Shown here one piece after another: positions 47,191-57,971 of a DNA stretch of 64,000 nucleotides. This DNA is from Hexactinellida sp. DTS-2022 (lineage: Eukaryota > Porifera > Hexactinellida), in the NCBI GenBank assembly GCA_028753945.1, contig JAPNXP010000010.1, positions 2,421,042-2,485,041 of the forward strand, written 5' to 3'. The notes below the pieces were generated by a model. It searched no databases. It saw only the letters and a list, made by a program, of their open reading frames with translations, and was not told where the DNA came from. The first letter of the stretch is position 1. The number at the start of each line of letters is the position of its first letter. Position numbers and translations under genes: made by a program.

Positions 47191-50100
47191 CGTGGAGTAC
47201 GAAAGATAAGGAGGGAGTACTGTTATGATAAAATGGACCATGGACTGGTTAGAAGTCCCAAGTATTATTTTATTGAAAGTGAACACAATAAAGTCACACA
47301 ACTAAAGTAAATTCTAAGAAAGGTTAACACACCTAAAGGTATTACACACAGGGTCAATTAACACACACAAGGTTAAAACTGAGGTAAAACTAAGAACTTT
47401 TGAACTTTTTCAGCTTTCGATCTTGAATTGATTTCAAATGTTCTCGTTGTATCGAGTTTACATTTCGAACTTTATTTGCCAGGATACAATTGGCTGCCAC
47501 TGAACATATTTTATGAAGAACTGCCCAACCTTGTTGTTTGCAACAAATACAATAATTTCTCCAGTTTTCAGACTGAGTTTCTTCAACATAGAGTGTTGTA
47601 AGTTTGATTAAAATATTCCGTGATGGTCCTGATAAAAATCGTTGCATTAGAAGCTTCTCACTCTCAATTGCTACATATATTTTCCACACTACAATAATGA
47701 CATCAATGACAATGTGTGATGGCCATTTGAGAGCTCCTCGATCTATTAATTGGATAAGCTTGTTTTTGTCTTCTATGTCAACTACTTCCAAATCTCTATC
47801 TTGGGTTAACATTGATAAACAAGCTTCACACTTTGAACTGGAATTTCATATAAAGGAATGTACTGCATAACCACCAACGAAGGCGATAGATTGTAGAAGT
47901 GAAGTACTCAAAGGTATGTTATGAATTGTGGTTAGGACAGACAGAAATAATTCTACATTTAAAGAATTGTCCAGTTGTTCGCTAGGTTGTGTAGAGTAGG
48001 ATAGGAAGAATTCTTTTAAGCTGATATACTCAGTAGCCTGTTGTTTCGAGAATAATTTAAGGATGCTGGAAAGTTTGATTCGCCTTTCACTCTGTAAGAT
48101 TTGTGTATATGATATATGATATTGTGCACCAGACATCATGCGATACAATCCGAAATGATGCTCGATTGGATCATTTTGCAATCTTGATGTGAGCACATAA
48201 TCAAAACCACAATTCTCCGTGAGGTGTTGAACGATTTCTATCAAGGCACGACAGGAGTGAGAAATACTTGTAAAAGTTTGTGGACTTAACTTTCCATGTT
48301 TGCCTTGTCTACATTGCCAACGGTGAAGCCAGTTAACAATGTGTTTGAGAAATGCAAATCGTTCATCATTATGCTGAAGAGGTTTGGAAAATTCATCATT
48401 CAGTCTGATGTGTTTATGTGTGGTGTTAACATTAAATATTTTCCAAAGTTTGATTATTATGTCTAAAAATTCCGGTGTCTTGGATTTTGAGTTAGCGTGT
48501 GTTGCATTGTAAATCGATAGAGCTGCATAAGTTGATTGGTCAAATATTTTTAAGGCTAAATTTACGTTTTGTCTCTCTAACATGGTAGGCCAGCAAGCTT
48601 TGGAAGATAATCGATGTGCTTGTTTAAGTAAGGAAGACTGTTCACTCTTGTACAAAAGCCTGATGTCCTGAAAACGAGCGATGTGGATCTTGTTTACATC
48701 ATCATAATTAGGAAAAATCAATGGGTTTGGATAAGTAAATGTGTGATCATAATCCTTTAAGTTGAGCCAGTTGTTTCGAATTGATTTGAGAATATGTACA
48801 AAATCAAAAAGGAGAAAGAGTTTACGACTTTGGTTAACAGGATGAGGAACGGTTGGAGTCAGAGTCTTCCCATCTGAAGAGAATAATTTGAACATATTAA
48901 CGTTCAATGGATAATTGTCTGTGCAGATGGCTTGTACTTTCAGATCGCAATTCTCTATATTAAAGATTACAGACTTTACCACTGTAAACAAATCACCAGC
49001 CGAATTTGAAGAGCAGGGTATTAAACGAATTACTTGAGAACACTTTCTGTATAAACTTGAAGCCATTATAGCGAATACAGTCTTGATAGGCTTGTCAGAT
49101 TCTAAAGAATATCCAAGTATTCTCCCTCCTGTATAAGCGACGTTAGAGTTGACATGTATTTCATCCATATGCAATATTAAATTTCGTTCTTTTGAACAAA
49201 AATCTGCTGTCAATTGCTTCAAGAGGGTTGTAAAGTCGCTTTCTAATCCGATTTTCGAGTAAAGTTGCTGTAGCGTTTTAACATGAGGTAAGCATAGACA
49301 GTCTAGGGACTGGAGATATCTGTAACAAGAAGGTGATGTAAGATGTGCTTTGAGAGCCATAGCCTGTGTAATTACGTTATATTTTCTTCTATTTTTATGC
49401 ACAAGAACGTTAGCTAGTTGACATTGGATGAAGTGGAGACGCGATAGATATGGAGATAAATCTGAAACATCATCTGTTAAAGGATCTGTTAGCAGTGAAT
49501 TAAGTTTTGATATTGAAAGATCGAGTTGGTGTAAAGCTTCTTTAACGTGATGCTCAAATGTAACGAGCTTGTTTGGAGATGATTCATGGGAACTGTAATT
49601 CTCTATTTCTTCGAAAAGAAGTTCAATCTCGCGAATATCAGTTAACATATGAATTGAGAGAGGAATAACAACATTATCCCGAAATCCCTGGACACTCATA
49701 TCTTCGCTTACCAATAAACGCATCTCAATAGATATTGTATGAACTTGGAGCTTAGGCATAAGGATGTGTAGTTCAGATCCAGAACGAAATGCCATCCATT
49801 TATTAGATAAGGATATGGAGGATATGTGTGTGAGTAAGTTGGAGAAATTGTGCACACCATATTTTTCTGTATCATGCGCTTGCTGTTCAATGCTTAATTT
49901 GAGAGCCTGTGCGAACAGTTCTTCGTCCTTCGATTCGCGGACAAATCGAGTTGGTCTTGGTAATGGTTCCGACGAAAGATATGTAGGGCAGCCGGGTAGG
50001 ATCGATGGTACAGCATTTTGACAGAGTTTTGGTCTGGCGCGTATTCTTTCAGTAAAATTACCGTCAGCTTGCAAAATTCTGTCAACTGTAATAATATCCT

Positions 50101-50696
50101 TGGGATGAAAGTGATGCATGCAGACATAAATGTTAGATAATTCAGCAATGTTGTCACGATGGAGTGCATTCAACCACTGAGTACGTAACTCTTGAGGGGC
50201 TGTAGGAAGCTTGAAAACTGGTGTATATGGCTCACCTCTGTAATTGCTTTTACACCCAGGAGCAGAGCAGTGGTTAGGCATGGCGAGTGTTCCAATTGGT
50301 ACTAAATAGTAGGCTATGATTAAAAATTAATAAAATAATAAGTCATGGAGACTGGAGACGGCAGAATACAATCGAAGGAATCAAATATTGAAACTAATAT
50401 AATTAAAGGGATATGTCAGAGGGCAAATTATACGAACGTTAACTACCTTAGTTCCCAAAAATATCAAAAATATCAAAAATTTGTTATTCCAGCTAATTCT
50501 TAATAAGAAAAATTTATGACAAAATATTATGGTTATATAATATAGTTATAGGTATGTTTTCTAAATTAACCATAATATAAATCTTTGAAACTGATATAAA
50601 CCATTGACACTAATTAAGAAGTACGATGGGACTTCTAACCCATCCGTGGTGGCATATTTTTATTCAGTACTCCCTCCTTATCTTTCGTACTCCACG
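47191..50696 (-). mobile_element. P-element-like (THAP) DNA transposon, nearly intact
   Basis: Terminal inverted repeats of at least 31 bp are identical at both ends (47192-47222 and the reverse complement of 50665-50695; core GTGGAGTACGAAAGATAAGG). They are flanked by TATTAAC (47184-47190, 50697-50703), a 7-bp duplication (8 if the next C is counted). A second, subterminal inverted pair GGTTAGAAGTCCCA lies at about 47248-47262 and 50627-50641. This is the plan of the Drosophila P element: 31-bp ends plus short internal inverted repeats. Identical ends imply recent insertion. Confidence 0.9.
47390..50281 (-). pseudogene. THAP-domain P-element-type transposase, 963 codons with a single in-frame stop
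   Basis: One continuous minus-strand frame runs from ATG (50279-50281) to the stop at 47390-47392 and is broken only by a TGA at 47846-47848. The N-terminus is a C2CH THAP DNA-binding domain: C5, C10, C54, H57, with TPVFKLP and W36. The RNase-H-like core includes LHMDEIHVNSN and the DFVHILKSIRNNWLN block, and the late core contains NDPIEHHFGLYRMMSG, matching the D..E..FG..R motif of P transposases and THAP9. The part after the TGA (CEACLSMLTQD, then DRGALKWPS) is the conserved P/THAP9 C-terminus, so the TGA is a mutation and not the natural end. The length is close to the roughly 900 residues of THAP9. A truncated 811-residue product is possible. Confidence 0.9.
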
Positions 50697-50703
50697 TATT
50701 AAC

Positions 50704-50936
50704 CTTGAAAAATATTACATGTATGGATAGAAAACTATATTCTACACCTTTTATCAAATGACGAATGTTCAATTTATCCTTGGTTTGTGCCACAATTGGG
50801 GTGCCAATTTCATTTGATTCCTCACACTTCAGATTCAGTAAAACTGTTAAATTAATCTCCATTGATTCAACTTGTAAAAATTATATTGGATCAACTTGTT
50901 AACTATAACTTTATTGTTTCAACTTAAAACAGTATA
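50704..50936. other. Short spacer between P-like and Tigger elements
   Basis: No coding sequence or repeat recognised. Confidence 0.4.
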
Positions 50937-51208
50937 CAGTGGAGCCTCCCATAACGGCCCCTCCAAATAGCGGACAACCTCTAAATAACGGACAACCCTC
51001 GTGGCACGGATTGAATTTAGCATATGTCTAATAGAAAAGCAACCTCTAAATAACGGACGAATCCGAACTCTAAATAGCGGACAGTGATTGGGTCCCGAAT
51101 TGAATTATTATTACTTTTTTTACCTCCGAATAACGGACAAATGCATATCGAAATAATGATACGCCATGAATTCATGATAGCTAGAAGATTTTTATCATTA
51201 CCAAAGTA

Positions 51209-51659
51209 CAGTACCCGGGCAAAAGTATTCGACCACCCAAAGTTTTCCCATTGAAAATAGTACTATAGTATGCCTAATAATATTGTTTAATGTATTAAAA
51301 CTTTATGACATATTGTTATTTTCAATTCAGATTCGTATTCTACGCAATCGAATTACCCATTGTAGATGCTTCCAATTGATTACATATTAATTCTGTTGAA
51401 AATTATCATCAAATGACAACATGTGCCACCAGTTCCCATCTCTCCAATTGTGGCAATTTTGGAAAAGTGGTGCATAGTGGCATAGGAAGATAATTTTTAA
51501 CCAAATCAAAAAGGAATTGAATTGAAAGCTCCTACAATTGTTAATTCGAATGTGCAGAATACAAATATGTAATCGAAGTAGCAATATCTCATGTAATTTT
51601 AAAACACCATCTTTCAATGGGGAAATGTTGGGTGGTCGAATACTTTTGTCCGGGTAGTG
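51209..51659. mobile_element. Tc1/mariner-type MITE, copy 2
   Basis: The ends CAGTACCCGGGCAAAAG and, inverted, CACTACCCGGACAAAAG have TA on both sides. It is collinear with 32391-32871. Confidence 0.82.
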
Positions 51660-51691
51660 TATATGTACAATATTATGATAAATTTAGCTCT

Positions 51692-52090
51692 CTATACAAA
51701 TCCATTGGTCTTCAAAGAGTAAATTATTTCTTTCATTTTATCAATGTATTCCCTGGGTCCATAAAGCTGATATATACAGGGGATTTCTAGTCCATAACCA
51801 GCTCCTCTATTAATTTTCTCCCCTATGACTTTTGCATAAGCGATGTTGACATCTCTCTTTAGAAATCGAGACATGCATGGTGCGATATTATAAGGTACAT
51901 GTCCTACAATAGTCTCTTCAATATGAACGGCTACTGCATTTTTATCTTTTGGGTTTGTCGTCTCTCTCTTTAAAGAAAGTGTTTCACCCAGCACTCGAGT
52001 CCAACTGTCTTTGTAAGCATGGTAACCCCTTATGTATGACTGGATCTCTAAAAGTTCCAGTTCTTTAGGTATGCTGTGTTTACAAGCCAT
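51692..52090 (-). CDS. Stand-alone HIRAN-domain protein, 132 residues
   Basis: HIRAN domains bind single-stranded 3' DNA ends in HLTF/Rad5-type helicases; small stand-alone versions have unknown roles. This frame is intact from ATG to stop. It shows the family hallmarks: SYIRGYHAYKDSWTRVLGE near the start, L.LKRETTNPKDKNAVAV (Arg before the acidic/Asn turn), then VGHVPYNIAPCMSRFL, and a C-terminal extension with RGAGYGLEIPCIYQLYG and a helix ending KTNGFV. It lies between the left end of the Tigger-type element and its transposase, in the opposite orientation, so it may be a passenger gene of that element. No signal peptide or membrane segment. Confidence 0.8.
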   Translation of the reverse strand: MACKHSIPKELELLEIQSYIRGYHAYKDSWTRVLGETLSLKRETTNPKDKNAVAVHIEETIVGHVPYNIAPCMSRFLKRDVNIAYAKVIGEKINRGAGYGLEIPCIYQLYGPREYIDKMKEIIYSLKTNGFV

Positions 52091-52411
52091 GTCAAATAGA
52101 TTAATTATAATTGAAAGTTTTCTTGATATCTTTGATCCTTTTTATACGTTTATTGAAGAAACAGCAATGCATACAAAAAAATTATAACTTGTTATTAAAC
52201 CACATTTTCAAAGTAATGTAATGAAAACTACATATTAATTGAATATTATACAGTGAAACCAGTGCGAGGTATTTGCCAGTTTGCCACTATAATCTACCTA
52301 AAATCCTCAATCTTTTCTTCCAGTCCTTGGCGCGATTTTAAGCTTGTTCCACTTCCACCGTACTTAATTTATTTTCCAAATAAGAAAAATAATGACGAGT
52401 GGGATTAGAAT

Positions 52412-52604
52412 CAGGGGTTTATCTAGGAGCGCGCCATACGCCTAGAGGCGTATAAATTTGGCTATGTTGGCGTTTAGGAGCGCGAAAACGGCCGAAACTC
52501 CCCGTAGAGTAATACAAAACTAACCTTTTAGGCGTACAAAATACATATTCTAGTGACCTAAGGCCAATTAGGAGCGTTCGATTTGAGTCCTGTATAATTC
52601 CCTG
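52412..52604. mobile_element. hAT-type MITE, 193 bp
   Basis: It starts CAGGGGTTTATC and ends TAATTCCCTG, flanked by a perfect 8-bp duplication ATTAGAAT (52404-52411, 52605-52612). It is inserted just upstream of the Tigger transposase. Confidence 0.82.
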
Positions 52605-54502
52605 ATTAGAATTGACTTAATTTTACTTGAATTGTATTAATGTTGCATTTAATTAATAGGATGACTAGTCTAGTACCAAAGAAGAGAAAATTTCTAAACC
52701 TGAAGAAGAAAGTTGAATTGATTCACTTCACTGAAAAGAATCCAGGCATCAGTATCAGAAGCATAGAGAAAATTTTCACGTGTTGTAGGACTCAAATTGC
52801 AAGCATCCTCAAGAACAAGGAATCAATTCTTACCATGTATGAGTCTAACGCATCTGTGGATAGACTACATGTAAATGTGATTGGTCGTAAATCACAATTC
52901 AGTGAAATAAACAAAAGTACTTTATGAATGGTATATCTTAGCATGCTCGAAGAATATATTTCCAGGAGGACCTCAGCTGATGGAAAAGGCTAAAGAAATT
53001 GCCGAGTGCATTAAGATTTCAAATTTTAAATGTTCTCGGGGCTGGTTACAGAAGTGGAAATTGAGATATAATGTGAAACAGTTGACTATTTGTGGAGAGT
53101 CAGGTGATGTGCAGGGACCAACCCTAAGTTCATGGAAAGAGCGGCTCCCCGAGATTCTACAGGGCTACACAAAGGAAGATATATGGAATATGGATGAGAC
53201 GGGTGTTTTTTGGAAGGCTCTACCCCATCGCGGATTTGGGGGAAAGGGAAAGGAATGTAAAGGAGGAAAGAAAGTCAAACAACGTATAACTGTTGCGTTC
53301 TTTGTTTCCGCAGCTGGTACGAAAGAACAGCCTATTTTAATATGGAAATCTGAAAATCCAAGATGTCTTAAAGGAATAAATAAATACGAATTGCCCGTAA
53401 ATTACTTCAGCCAAAAAAAAGCATGGATGACTGGGGAAATCATGGAGACAGTCCTAAAAAAATTGAATCGCCGATTGATAGGTAATAACCGTTTCATTAT
53501 ACTATTGATGGATAATGCAGGCTGTCATCCCGATAAATTGGCAACAAAGTTTAGCAATATCAGAATTACTTTTTTGCCTGCTAACACCACATCAAAACTT
53601 CAGCCTCTTGATTTGGGCATTATTCAAAATTTCAAAATGTACTACCGTCGATTTTTATTGAGATATGTTCTCTCAAAGATTGACTCATGTGATACTGCTT
53701 CTGATGTTGTAAAGTCGGTAAATATACTTTCGGCAATTAGATGGGTGAGCGAGGCTTGGTCTTTAGTTCATTCGGGAACAATTTCTAAATGTTTCCGAAA
53801 GCTGGAATCTTAAGTGATGAGATGGATGTTGTTTCTGTTGGATATGATGATGATAGTGAAGATCCATTTCTTGAATGTGATGTCAGAGGAGAGATTCAAA
53901 CTCTTATTGAGAGGTCCATGGCTGTTGTTGATCGTTTTACTTTGGAGGAGTATCTACAAGGAGATGATAACCTCCTTGTGTTCATAGACCAAGACAATGA
54001 AAATTGGGAAGTCAACTTTATGGAAGAACTTGGGCTAGATCAGCAAGATGAAGATAATGATTCTGATGATTCGGATCGAGTAACTGGTACAGAATGAGTA
54101 GTTGATATTGATGTTGAACAACCTCGATCCAAGGAAACTAATTTCAAGGAGGCTCTACTGGCACTTGAAGATGTGTATACATTTCTGCAGGCCCAGAAAG
54201 GGAATATTCAAGCCATTAACAGTGTTGGCTCTGCCACACAGTGGGTTATTTTGGAAGTTCACGGGAAGTAGGCATTTCCTTGCTATATAGAGCAATGAAA
54301 TGTATTATAAGTGTATAGGTTATCATACTCAAAAAATCGAATTACACCCTCAGATTTTTTATATGGCTTCAATTTTTTGGGTTATGACGTCATCATGACA
54401 TATCATTTTCAAATAATTTTATTTTCTGATTTTAAGTTATGCAGTATCATGCACAGTACACAGTATAAACAATTACAGTTTGAGCTATGTAGAAATAGAC
54501 AA

Positions 54503-56641
54503 CTATATCACAAGTTTATTGAACAGTAAAGAATCGACCAGTTTGTCTTGATTCAAAAGCGGTACTTTGCAAACTTTACATTTTTCACTCCTAATATGGC
54601 CTATTTCACCACAATGCTTGCAAATTAATGTTCTACGATAGCTAGAGAGGAGAGGATCACTCTGACTGAGAAGACGAGTGAACACATCTTTTAAGTTGAG
54701 GGTAAAAGAATTTTTTCTGGATAGATGTTCTCGATAGCGCCGGATTAACTTATTGCATGATTCTATTGCTTCCTCTGAATATTCTTTAAGTCCATATCCA
54801 TCGTTGCAATCTCGAATTAGTTCGGTACAATGAGCTAGGAGTTTATGTAAAGATGGTGTTATATTGGCCCATGGAAAGGTAGTTAGTATTAGTTCGTATG
54901 TATTTTTACTTAATTCCTCCAAGTTTTCTGAATTTACCTCCTGGCTACTATTGAATATTCGTAAAATTGCTGAGAGATTAGTCTGGAGTATGGAGATATC
55001 ATCCCTAAATTTTGAGGGTATTAGCGACGAAACGTAGTAAATAAACTCATTCTTATTGCCAAAGCATTGTCGAGCAATATTTCCTGTTGAAGTAGTACCA
55101 CCATCACTTGTAGGTTGGTCAATTCGAAGTCCAGTTTTCTCAAATAAGAAATCACTGCAAAATTTCTTTGAAGCTTCGACCGCTTTCGAAGTCGGTGACC
55201 AGACAAATTTTCCAGAATGTAAATGGTACACCAAGAGCATGAACCATCTGAATACACATGTATAACTGTGTAGAGGTGAAGCCGATAAAATATTTCTGTC
55301 AGAAACTGGTTCATGAGTAATGCCTAACCTTTGACTGGAGGGGAGGGATAGATATTCGTCTTTAACTACGAAAGTAAACAAATCTATTGCGTCCAAAATA
55401 TGTCGATTAATGGGGAAACCAGCCCTAACCATTTCCAGGTCTTTAAGTTCTTTAAGATTTGCAGTACACAATTGACAGTGTGCGCCTCCAGCTCCGCTAA
55501 GAATCCCAGACATTTTGCCATCAAGCATACTACGAATGATCTTGGCTTGCACCATTCCTTGAGGTAACTGTAAGCCATCTTGTTCAATAGAGTTCACTTC
55601 AGGATTAATGATATTTTCCATTATAAACTTAACGTTATCAAGACACTCCTTTTGAGCAAGTAGTACAACAGGCCTTACTCCAAACGAAGAATTAGGCGAG
55701 TTATTTTTCCAAACTTGGATATTATCAGAGTCATGAATTGACAGTAGTTTGAAGGCGAATAAAATGAAGTTTTTTGTGCTTGGAGTTGGATGTAGCTCAT
55801 ACTGATTATAAATTTGGTGACAACCAGACCCATCAAGACCATCTGATAGCTTTACTGTCAAAGGAAAATGAGATTCAAAGAGTGGAGGATTAGTTTCGAA
55901 TACCCTTAGCAGGGTCTGTCGTAAAATACTTCTGTAAGAAATCGCGATTCCGATGGTTACATTCATTGGATTTGTGACAAATGTTAACTCGTTAACTAAA
56001 TTGACACCATTACGATATTGAGCTAGTCTAGAATAAGAGGGGAAGGTGATGTTCTCAGATTTGCAAAGACGTCGAAAGTTCGTATATTTTAGCTTTCCTA
56101 TTTCAAGGATGTCAAGCAAGAAAGTGGACTTGTCAATAGGTAGGGTTTTGGACAGATTAGCATATGTTCCGGTCGCTATTATTTCCTTGCAAACATTAGC
56201 GGTGTTAACATCTCGGGATCCATTAGATAATAACATTAGTGCATAGGCAGCTATTATGTTTGAGTTAACTTCCTCCTTAAGCGAAAATGCGTGCATTATT
56301 TTCAAAACCGGACCAAGTCTTGTCCGCAAGGCTTTCAGGGTAAGTAGAGATAGGGGCTTTCTTATTTCCATTGCTAGATCAGATTCTATGATAAGCTTTT
56401 CCTCGAGAAGCTGTTGCTTCGGGGAATGTGTTGATGGAAACGTGTAAAATATTTCAGCCTCCCATTCCTCCATCTTCTTGGCCTTTCGCGCAGAATCCCT
56501 CGTAGGTTTAAGATTTCTGAATTTGTACCGTAAACCATCGAATTCGCTATCATCTAATTCAAATTCTTCAACATATTTCAAAGCAGCAGCACGTATTGAT
56601 TCCTGAGTTGAAAGGTACTTCCAAGCTTCAAAATTATTCAT
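54503..56641 (-). CDS. Transib transposase (RAG1-core homologue), intact, 712 residues
   Basis: A DDE recombinase expected to nick and hairpin DNA next to CACAGTG ends and paste the element with 5-bp duplications. The frame is unbroken. Family features: D270 (LDGSGCHQIYNQ), D374 (MLDGKMSG) and a Glu at 627 (SEEAIESCNKLIRRYRE, aligning with RAG1 NESGNKLFRRFRK); the zinc pair C389/C392 (HCQLC) and H599/H604 (HKLLAH), with the same CxxC and HxxxxH spacing as the RAG1 core; TSDGGTTSTGNIARQ, matching the RAG1 NGNFARK region; and LLSQSDPLLSS, typical of Transib. The C-terminal tail has a CX2CX3GHX5CX2C cluster (C674, C677, H682, C688, C691), reminiscent of the tail zinc motif of RAG1-like transposases. 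Translation probably starts at 56639-56641, the first ATG. Whether it is active is unknown. Confidence 0.93.
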   Translation of the reverse strand: MNNFEAWKYLSTQESIRAAALKYVEEFELDDSEFDGLRYKFRNLKPTRDSARKAKKMEEWEAEIFYTFPSTHSPKQQLLEEKLIIESDLAMEIRKPLSLLTLKALRTRLGPVLKIMHAFSLKEEVNSNIIAAYALMLLSNGSRDVNTANVCKEIIATGTYANLSKTLPIDKSTFLLDILEIGKLKYTNFRRLCKSENITFPSYSRLAQYRNGVNLVNELTFVTNPMNVTIGIAISYRSILRQTLLRVFETNPPLFESHFPLTVKLSDGLDGSGCHQIYNQYELHPTPSTKNFILFAFKLLSIHDSDNIQVWKNNSPNSSFGVRPVVLLAQKECLDNVKFIMENIINPEVNSIEQDGLQLPQGMVQAKIIRSMLDGKMSGILSGAGGAHCQLCTANLKELKDLEMVRAGFPINRHILDAIDLFTFVVKDEYLSLPSSQRLGITHEPVSDRNILSASPLHSYTCVFRWFMLLVYHLHSGKFVWSPTSKAVEASKKFCSDFLFEKTGLRIDQPTSDGGTTSTGNIARQCFGNKNEFIYYVSSLIPSKFRDDISILQTNLSAILRIFNSSQEVNSENLEELSKNTYELILTTFPWANITPSLHKLLAHCTELIRDCNDGYGLKEYSEEAIESCNKLIRRYREHLSRKNSFTLNLKDVFTRLLSQSDPLLSSYRRTLICKHCGEIGHIRSEKCKVCKVPLLNQDKLVDSLLFNKLVI

Positions 56642-57971
56642 TTAAGAAGAATAAATGCTACAATGTTATTCAACAAGTAAATTACACAAATTTGTATAAA
56701 TAATGAAAGTTATCATCCAAATTATATAAATATTTTCACTTGCGCGGGGTTGTGCGGGGCTGGATAGTGGTTAAATCACAAGATAATTATGTAAGGTATA
56801 AATAAAAATCGGTCTGGATAGACACCACCTCGCACCACCATAAGTTTATTCACCATCAACTGTCCGAACATATGCATCCGGACAATTACAGCGAAAACTA
56901 TTTTTATAGCAGATTAGACCAATAATTATTCCTATCTATATTTAGTATACAACTGTTTTAGGATGATCCAAGGTATAATTACATGTACTAAAAGTCTTAA
57001 GGTTAAATTACCCCACGTGAATGAAAGTTCTTGTATTAATCTGTAAATATGAGAAATATATACCTATACGATACAAAGCAATAAACCAAAAAGAAAATGT
57101 CCCTATCTATTATACTTTAAATTTTTTGTCAGTTTCAAAATTTGGCTAATACAAATCTCCCATAGGGCGATTTCCAAAAGTGGTGGTCGATATTATACGG
57201 TAATTTGGCAATGCGGCCATCAATGTTTGTCATCAGAATCAATATTTAAAGATCATAAGCGTACGGAGTTGGTAGACGGTTTACATTTTTGAATTATGAC
57301 TTGGAATTTCTTTTTTCAAACATTTAATCAAATTTCGCATTAAAAGATGACCTTTTTATTCATTTTTTAGTTTCAAAAGGTCGCAATATTTTTTATTTAG
57401 ATCTTATCAAAATTCTAAACCGCCCACCAACCGCTCATAACGATGATCTACCTGATAGATCACACAGTATAGGTTTTTAGCAAATAATGATCTTGAAATC
57501 CACACACATATTAGGTGGAGTATGAAGAAATCCCCCTATGGGACTTTTGTATTAGCATTAAACTGCACGCCCAATAAAATCGAGGTTATAGAAGATATTT
57601 TGATTTCGTTTTCAGTTTGAATCTAGCTATAATGTCTTCTATCATATATCTGAAATTCAAACTCCCACCTTCAAAACTAAATTCATGTGTTTTTTTGGGT
57701 GAATCTGCCGTAATTTATCCTTAACTCATTCTGATAGAAGCCTACTGAGAACAAGAGCATGATGTGAAGCGATATTATGAAACTGCAAAATTTCAATAAT
57801 ACAATACTTAAAAATCCATGATTTGATGCTCTCTATTTCTCATTATATTTGGAATTATTACCTGAAATTAAAGCTACCTAGGTTTTAGACTATGCTGAAT
57901 ACAATAGCAAGTTTTAGAGGTATTTGAGAACATGAAAATTTGACCATACTTCCTGTCAATAACCCACTGTG
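56642..57971. other. Upstream non-coding part of the Transib element
   Basis: This stretch lies between the transposase start and the right CACAGTG end. It should contain the promoter, but no motif could be assigned. No kelch-type or other second frame was found on either strand. Confidence 0.5.

Larger units (their letters stand above)
54237..57971 (-). mobile_element. Autonomous Transib transposon (RAG1-related), structurally complete
   Basis: The ends are inverted and identical over 14 bp (CACAGTGGGTTATT), with a further shared GGAAGT block shortly inside. The flanks are a perfect 5-bp duplication TGCCA (54232-54236, 57972-57976). The first seven bases equal the V(D)J recombination-signal heptamer CACAGTG, as known for Transib ends. 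The 3735-bp element holds one uninterrupted transposase gene on the minus strand. About 1.3 kb of sequence without recognised genes lies upstream of that gene (56642-57971) and about 0.27 kb downstream. No second, RAG2-like gene is present. Confidence 0.93.

Noticed and set aside
49708..50169. Additional small frames over the THAP transposase
   Set aside because: They overlap the long conserved frame in other phases and show no domain.
52251..52285. CAGTGAAACCAGTG after TA as the true left end of the Tigger element
   Set aside because: No inverted partner was found near 58 kb, whereas 50937 and 58338 match each other; kept only as an alternative.
54237..57971. Possible RAG1-RAG2-like (ProtoRAG) locus
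   Set aside because: Only one gene lies between the CACAGTG ends. No kelch-type frame was found on either strand, and the catalytic motifs (DGSG, MLDGK, SDPLL) are of Transib type.
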